From Pectinophora gossypiella (lineage: Eukaryota > Arthropoda > Insecta > Lepidoptera > Gelechiidae), in assembly GCF_024362695.1 (NCBI RefSeq), contig NC_065408.1, forward strand, positions 14,818,001-14,882,000: DNA of 64,000 nucleotides. Direction: 5' to 3'. A model generated the notes under the pieces. It was not told the DNA's origin and did not search any database. It was given only the letters and a program-made list of their open reading frames with translations. A program made the position numbers and the translations under genes. The stretch's first letter is position 1, and the number at the start of each line of letters is the position of its first letter. Below, piece by piece: positions 10,401-19,400 of this stretch.

Positions 10401-13400
10401 GCTCTTATTGGTTCCTGGACTAGAGGCATAATCGCGTAACTCAGTTTTTATATTGATCTTGTGATGGGATTTCTATATATCATAATGTTGGATGGAAACT
10501 GACAACTGCTGCAAATTCATTGAAATTTGTGCCAACCGTCTATAGGATTGGATTTTATCTGTCAAGGTACAAGTTACACGAACACTTCTCAGGGTCCATA
10601 CATTCACTTTTGATAAATGAAAGTGAAAGATGGAGATAGACTTCATTAACTCCGAGTTGTATTAGACAGAAAGCGGTTACGCGTTCGGCCGTTCCGCGTT
10701 TTCTGCTAGCTATGTTTAAGTCCCATTTAATAGGGGGCGAGCATATTACCATTAAAACAACTTTACAACACTATACACCACACTACACACTGTTTACATA
10801 CAAGATTTTCTAAAATGTCTGAAAAATAAATATACTTTACTTTGTTTTTCTTATGACACTTACGATTGACACTACACTGACTACGCGTTTTCTGTTTGAG
10901 TATGTCTGTGTGTCGTAACACAACGGATTTCTGTCTGAAAATACCTTAATATAGCCACTGCTGACAGTGTGACCTCCCTTCACACAGAGTTCACGGGCCG
11001 CGTGTGTCCGGCGCCGTGCGAGGGCGCGTGCGTGCTGGGCATCTCGGAGCCGCCCGTCACCATCAAGAACATCGAGTGCGCCATCATCGACAACGCCTTC
11101 GAGAGCGGCTGGATACAGCCCGATGTATGTCATGTTGCCTCTATTATTCTTCGCCTTTATGGCCTAAACTCGATAAAGAATCAGAATCATTTATTCAACG
11201 TAATTATCATGGATAAACTTGTTAAAGGTCAATGTAACATTTTTGAATTTACGTCATTTCGCAAGGTGTTATGGCTGAGAAGAAGAAATGACAAGAAACT
11301 GCAACAGCAACACATCTTTTAAATCAATGAGGGTACATTACTAGAGGAACACATTCAATACCAGACATTTTTATCATTTAGGTAATCATAGATAGATATA
11401 AGAGTATAGCATTGACAACATTAGCATTGACACTCCAGCTGATAATCAGAGTCATAGTCTAGTTACAGCTAGGCTATGGCATTAGCTGAGCGGCAACCGT
11501 TTCGGCATTATCTATTATTCAATTGTTAATTACCGTTAAACAATGTGTAATTACGTATTTTTTACCGAATAAATATGTTTCTCTTTTTGTCTTTGTGATG
11601 TTATCCATACTAATATTATAACTACAAAGGTCATGCTGCCACCTTTTCACGCTTAAACCGATTTAGATGAAATGTGGTATGGAGATAGATTGAGACCTAG
11701 GGAAGTACATAAAACTAAAAATCATGCGCATGATACGCATGCGCACGATAACCGAATTCCTCGCGGACAACATCGCGGGCGGAGATCTAGTTTAGATTCA
11801 TAATAGGCTAATAGGCTAGTTTCCAACTAGTCAAATCAGTTACTTTTTACTAAACGTGAAAACACGAAATTACTATGCATCCTGAAACGTCATAGAAAAA
11901 CGTGACAAAATGTCGGACTTATTATATTTTTCTTTATTAACCCACTTGCTCCTACTGTGTCGTATACGATACAGTAACTAAATAAAAAAAATAAAAAAAT
12001 ATGAGGGTATTTACAAAAAAACTTGACTTAGCGATTTGCTAACCAGACCATTGTTAGTCATTACAAAGTAATTAACGTGGCCTGCAGTTTATTTCTTTTG
12101 TGTAATATATTATTCAAATTAGTGATTTTAGAAATGAATAAAACAAGGTAAGTTTACATTGTGATATTACTATTCTATTTATCTGAATGACAAAGTTACC
12201 GATTATTGGGTTTAGAAACACTTCAAAATTACAAAAAGAAAGGTTATGTTCGTTTATTTTCTTAGAATATTTTGCATTTGTTTCCACCGTTCCGTAAAAG
12301 AGACAGTAGGACAATGTGCTACTGTGGAGTGGTGCTTATATATTTGTTTTGTTTTTGTTTTAGGAAGTATAAAAAACCGCTGACTTTGAACGATATTATA
12401 GTAGGATTGGAGCAAAACGATGAGGAGGAAGTTCCTGATTCCATCATCATCATGCCACCTGAAAATTGCAATGCTGAAGTTACTGACGAAGATTCTGGCG
12501 ATGAAGACGTAGTTTTACTTCAAAATCTTCCCAGGTGGCAACTCCGAGCACCTGCTGAAATTCAGCGTGAGGACTCCTCCGATTATAGTGATAAAGACGA
12601 TTTGCCTTTGTCAGAACTTGCCAAAAGACAACGCGCCGAACCAATTCCATCTCTTCAAATTTTGGGTAGGAGCAACTCGTCTCGGTTACGTTATCTGGTT
12701 CCAGGCATATCAGGGACAGAAAGGAAATGTTGAAAATAAATACATATAAAAGTTTAGGGTTGGGTGCTAGTGTGGTATTGCAGTATGCGGACGAGCTGAA
12801 GAAAATTGACTCAGAAGTTCCTTTTCATCTTTTTTTTGACAATTTCTTTACGTCCATACCACTTCTTGATGAACTTCGACAGCGTGGTCTAAAAGCTACA
12901 GGAACAGTTCGAGAGAATAGGTTGTCTAAATGTCCTTTGCCCCCAAACAAGGTGTTGCAAAAAACTGAGCGTGGTACATATAAATATAAATCCACAAGAG
13001 CTGAAAACATTGTAGTGTGCAAATGGAATGATAACAGTGTTGTCACTGTAGCCTCAAATGCGGTAAAAGTATTGCCTGTCAATAAAGTGAAACGCTTTTC
13101 TCAGCAACAAAAAAAGTACATATCAGTAGACCAACCAGCTCTAATAAAGGCTTATAATGAAAATATGGGCGGTGTTGACCGTTCAGATCAGAACATCGGG
13201 ATGTACAGAACTAGTATTCGTGGAAAAAAATGGTACTTTTCGCTTATCAGTCACTGTCTGGACATGGCCACACATAACGCTTGGCAGTTATACAAGCAAA
13301 ATGGAGGAATGTTGGATCATTTGAAATTTCGGAGGAATATTACTGTAAGTCTCCTTGAGATAAACAAAAAACCTGACAGCCATAAGGGTGGGCGACCATC

Positions 13401-16400
13401 ACAAAGTATCGCTGGGGTATTACAATATAACCACAATGGTCATTTAATGAAATACAGGGAGGAGCGGCTGCGGTGTGGCTTCTGCCACAAGAGTGCCAAT
13501 TTTTTTTGTATGAAATGTAACGTAACATTACATCCAAAAAATTGTTTTGAAGGTTATCACACCCCAAATAAGTAATATTTTTAAATGAAAATTAAATATA
13601 ACCTTTTGTAGTACTGGATGTGCATTTTATTATTGAATTATTTATTCATCACAATATCTAAGAAAATCGACGTAGTCGAAGATTATGGTAATACATTTTC
13701 CTACTGTGTCTTTTACGACACGGCATTTTCCGGCTTTTCTGGAAAAGAAATATTTTTTTTCAATTTTTTTACTTGTTTCTTATCGTTACAGCAACACGTA
13801 TTCTAAATTTCACACAGATCGTACGAAAAAAGTTAATTCAGGAGTAAGTGGGTTAAAACTCATAAATAAGTTAATAAGATAATGTTTTTTGTGACATTTA
13901 GATCTGTGTTTATTTAATAATCAGAATTTTATATTTTTTCTTTGTTAGGACTCTACCCAATTGTCATAATACTGAATGTTACAGATCCCGACGCACCGCA
14001 ACGGCAAGACAGTAGCCGTAGTGGGCTCAGGCCCTGCTGGCTTGGCTTGCGCGCATCAACTGAACAAGGTAATCTTTAAAAACTTACTCAGCAAAAATCT
14101 AGAAACAGAAGCTAATCTAAATTTGTTGTTGGCAACACAAGTATAATATATTTACAAGAATATTTTTATATGGCAATATTATACCGAATTGAAAGGCTGA
14201 CGCCTCCCGCGAAGGGAAAACTAGCCCAATATAGGTTTGGTATCAAACTTCCGAAATGCATTTCTCGAGAATATGGGTTTCGTCACGATGTTATCCTTCA
14301 CTGCTGAACCCGTGATAATCATGATCCAAACATGAATTCGAAAACAAATTCGAGAATCATTGGTTTACGCCTCAATAGTAACCCTGACACCAGGGTTGAT
14401 GAGGTTGGTACTCCACCTCACAACCCACACGATAGAAGAAGATTGGTTTACGCCTATGCTGGGATTCGAACCTGCGCCCTCAAAGTGAGAGTCAAGCGTT
14501 CTACCAACTGGGCAACCATGGATTTTCTTTATAATGTTATCAAATGTTATGTCATAATGATGTGTTGAGGAGCTCGGTGGCGCAGCGGTTAACGCGCTCG
14601 GTCTGCGATTGTTGAAGTTAAGCAACTTTCGCAAAGGCCGGTTATAGGATGGGTGACCACAAAAAAAACTTTTCATCTCGAGCTCCTCCGTGCTTCGGAA
14701 GGCACGTTAAGCCGTTGGTCCCGGCTGCATTAGCAGTCGTTAATTATCAATCAGTACTGGGCCCGCGTGATGGTTTAAGGCCCGATCTCCCTATCCATCC
14801 ATAGGGAAGGCCCGTGCCCCAGCAGTGGGGACGTTAATGGGCTGATGATGATGATATGTTATATTACCAGGTGGGCTACACGGTGACGGTGTTCGAGCGC
14901 AACGACCGGCCGGGCGGGCTGCTGCAGTACGGCATCCCCACCATGAAGCTGGGGAAGGACGTGGTGGCGCGCCGCATCAAGCTGATGGCCGCTGAAGGCA
15001 TCTCCTTCAAGTGCAACGTCGACGTCGGCAAGGACATCTCCGCCGGCGAGCTGGTTAACGAGTGAGTATAATGTTGTAACGATCTCTGTGATCCAGTGGT
15101 TAAGCGTTGCGCTCACGATCCAGAGGTCCCGGGTTCGAATCCCGAAAAATCACTTTGTGATTCCCCGGTTTGGTTAAGATATTACAGGCTTATCACCTGA
15201 TTGTCCGTAAGTAAGATGTCGTTGTTAGTGTCAGTCGTTGGTCCCGTTTACTACGTACTGATGTAAGTAAATAGTCCTTACATAAGCCATGTCAAGGGTC
15301 TATAGCGGCTCAATAATAACCGCGACACCAGAGTTGATGAGATTGGTAATATCCTCATAACCCACACGATAGAAGAAAATATTGTATGAACTGACCGCCC
15401 TGTGCTAATATTTCATGTAAAATTTTAATAATGTGTTTTATTTGACCTCAGATACAACGCAATAGTCCTGTGTATGGGCGCGACGTGGCCTCGCGACCTG
15501 CCCCTCAAGGGTCGGCAGCTCAACGGCATCCACTTCGCAATGGAGTTCTTGGAGAACTGGCAGAAGAAACAGATGGGGCCCACGCAGCACCATCAGAACA
15601 AAGACAACCCAGAACTCAGTGCTAAGGACAAGAACGTGCTTGTCATCGGTGGTGGTGATACTGGGTAAGTAATTTTGGTCTTACTTCTGAAATAGAAACG
15701 TCATAATAATGGGAAAAATCGAAAAGAGAAAGTTGGTCCGAAAAGTATGTGAAACATAACAGCATCAAGGCTGTATCCCCGAGGTAGGCAGAGGTGTATA
15801 GTGCATACACCCACTTGTACAGTCATGAGCAATAAAATGTACCCACTTTAAGACTCTGTCGCACTAACATATTTGCCATTTAGTGAGACTTACAGTTCAA
15901 TTTGTCAAAAAAGTTAATGTAATGTTAATGTGACATGGTACCAAAGTGTATACATATTAATGCTCGTGACCGTACATACTCCTCGCCAGCTATGTTTAAG
16001 CCCAATGTAACAGGGGGCGAGCCGATTGCCATTAAAATAACTTATCAACACTATACACCACACTACACACTGTTTACATATAAGATTTTTTCAAAATGTC
16101 TGAGAAATTAATATACTTTACTTTGGTGCAAGTCCAGTCCAGTTTTTCTTATGACACTTATGATTGACACTATACTGACTACACTACACTGACTACACTA
16201 CACTGACTACACTACACTGCACTACACTGTTATTGACACTTAAGTTTGATGATTGTATACTTCAGATGTGACTGCATAGCGACATCGCTGCGTCAAGGCG
16301 CCAAGTCGATCACGACGTTCGAGATCCTCCCCGAGCCGAAGCCGACTCGTGGCCAGGACAACCCGTGGCCGCAGTGGCCGAGAGTCTTCAGGTAACATAC

Positions 16401-19400
16401 TAACATTGGTGCTAATTCCAGCAGACGCTATCTAATTTTAAGTTATACCTGTCATTTTCATAAATAACATAACATAAAAAAATTACATCGGCGTATAACC
16501 CGACAGAATTAAGTAGACAGCACGTCAAACGGATTGCATACCAGCGAGATACCTACTTCGCACGGGTTATTCATTCATGTCCCTTTCCTTTTCGGTGGAT
16601 AAGAAAATGACGGATATAACTTAAAATAAAATTAGGAGGTGTCTGCAGGAATCGGGGCTATTGCTTATCTTATAGTATATACCACATAAGCGCCTCTTTC
16701 AATAATCACATTCTGAAATGAATTATTAAACGTCAAAACACAAATTACTATGAAATTTGTATGAAAACGCAACCTGAGACGTCATAGAAAAACGTGACAA
16801 AATGTCGCACTTATTATTACATTTTTCTCTATTAAAATTCATACATAAGTTAAATAAAAAAAAGAAAACGTTTTTTGTCACCAGATCTGTCTTTATTTAG
16901 TAATCAGAATTTCATCATTTATCTTTGATCTAGGAAACTACACGATTTGGTAATTGCTAAGGGTGGTTTCGCAAGTTGTCTCAATAGCAAGTACTTAAAA
17001 AAATAGAATAGAATAGTTTTTTTGCCAGAAAACAGTACAATAAGATGTTGTTACAATTTTATGACCAGTGTTTTCAGCTAACACGCAATCAAGCAAAAAT
17101 AAAATTGACGTTAATATAATAATAATAATAATAATGATAATACAATTAAAATTAATTAAAAAAAAATGTTAGTCCGAATTTGACATTTAAAAATTCATTT
17201 ACACTATGGAAGCGATGTTGCAGTAACCATTTAGTCAAGTTTATTTTTAAAGAAGCGCTTGTCATTATTATAGAGAGAAAAGGCAACAATAATTGATATT
17301 AATAGTAACGTCGCATGTTTCAGAGTGGACTATGGACACGAGGAGGTGCGGGTGAAGTTCGGAAACGATCCTAGAAGGTTCTCTACTCTTACCAAGGAGT
17401 TCTTAGATGATGGTAAGTTATACGCAAGTTGTACTTATAACATTATCAAAATTGTACGAATATACGTATAATAATAGTTGCTGATTAGTGCATTCTAACT
17501 ATTTGAATCAATCAATCAAATATACTTTATTGCAAAGAACTAAATTTCAACAAACAGACATAACACACGAATACAGTACAATTGTAACATAACACACAAC
17601 ATAACATTATATATTATTTCTAACATATAAAAATTAAAACAACTACCTTTATGAAATGCGTACATTAAACTATATACATACATATATATGAAAATAGTCA
17701 TAAATATAAATAAAATATAAATATTGGCATACCTATAATACATTTATAAGGATAAGGTCTTAGATTAAAATTTTCTTCTCGATTGTGCGGTAGCGCTCTC
17801 TCGTTTTAGCCGGATTTTGAATGACGGTTCTGAGTAACAGAAAAGGATAGAAGCAAAGTACTGTGAGGTGCTGCCAGATGTGTTAATACATATACCTACT
17901 TGTGACCCAGGTGAAGGCAACGTGTGCGGCGTGTCGGCAGTGGAAGTGGAATGGACACGCGGCGCCGGCGGCCGCTGGGAGATGAAGGAACTACCAGGAA
18001 CTGAGAAGATATACAAAGCAGAGTTGGTGCTGTTGGCTATGGGCTTCCTCGGACCGGAGAGATACGTCGCCAACCAGCTGGGTTAGTATACCTGTGTGGT
18101 CTAGTTGTTGTGCATTCCGCTCACGAGCTTGAGGTTCCGGGTTCGAGTCCGGGAAGGGACAAGGGAAAGTGACATCGTAAGGGATAATTCAGCTCATTAT
18201 TCTGAGGTAATATCAAGAGGAATTATCCATCGCAAAAGTAAGAATATAAAAATAATAAAAAAAAATAACATGAATATAGAATTGAAAATAATTTAAAAAG
18301 AAACTAAAAAGAAACATGAATTTTGCGACGGAAACTTCTACTTGATATTAAGTCAGAATCACTAACACATATATTAGTCACAATACTGTAACCTACTATA
18401 CGTAATAATGTTTTAATTTATATAATGTGGCTGTAATTTATTAATAAATATACCTATAAGATCATTCATTGTCATTTGCTAAATACGTGGCAGTGGGCAG
18501 GACACATAGCGAGGAGAACCGATGGCCGCTGGGGCGGAAAGGTTCTAGAATGGCGACCACGTGTCGGACGACGCTCAGTGGGTAGGCCCGCTACAAGGTG
18601 GACCGACGATCTTGTGAAAGTCGCGGGAAGCCGCTGGATTTGGGCAGTGCAGGACCGATCGTCGTGGAGATCCTTGGGGGAGGCTTATGCCCAGCAGTGG
18701 GCGTCGTACGGCTGATGATGATGATGATACCTATAATATACTGATTACTTTTATTTATATTGACAGACCTGCCATTGGACGCGCGCAGCAACGTGGAGAC
18801 TGACAAGAAGGATATTTACAAGACGCCCGTCGGCAACGTGTTCGCCGCTGGAGGTAATAATGACATTTATTCATATTTCACTTCGAATCTTTGAAACCGA
18901 CATATATGTTCTATCATTCCGATATCGTCGCATGAGTGCCTATTTGAATAATCACATTCGGTCGTGGTTTTTGTCAACAAATACAACAGACAATCTAGTT
19001 TCAATCCATGCAAAAAATTGTGGTCTAAATTTACCAGTGTGTTACCATTAAATTGGTAAAGTGTGTTAACATTCCAAGGACGTAAATTTAATTATTGAAA
19101 ATTAAGTGAAAACTGACTAATGTATTTAATTACTATTACTTGTCACATATGTATGTAAATCTTTTACTAAAAGTAGAAAATTTCCTTGCAAAGTAAATAT
19201 AAAAACATTGGTCGTAGCCGTAGGTAATTTATTTTTTACGAAATGGCAACGCCGGGGGGATGACGTCAGCTGGGGTAACCTCGTCCTAACATTTCAATGT
19301 TAGCTGTCACTTTTGAGCATACCTGGTTTTGTTATACCACGAATAGAATGTGATTTTTCCGAAGGGCACTTACGTAGTTTTAGCTGTAAGGTGACTATTA

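Noticed and set aside
16168..16232. CRISPR-like array
   Set aside because: The 16-bp units are tandem without spacers: a minisatellite in a eukaryotic intron.
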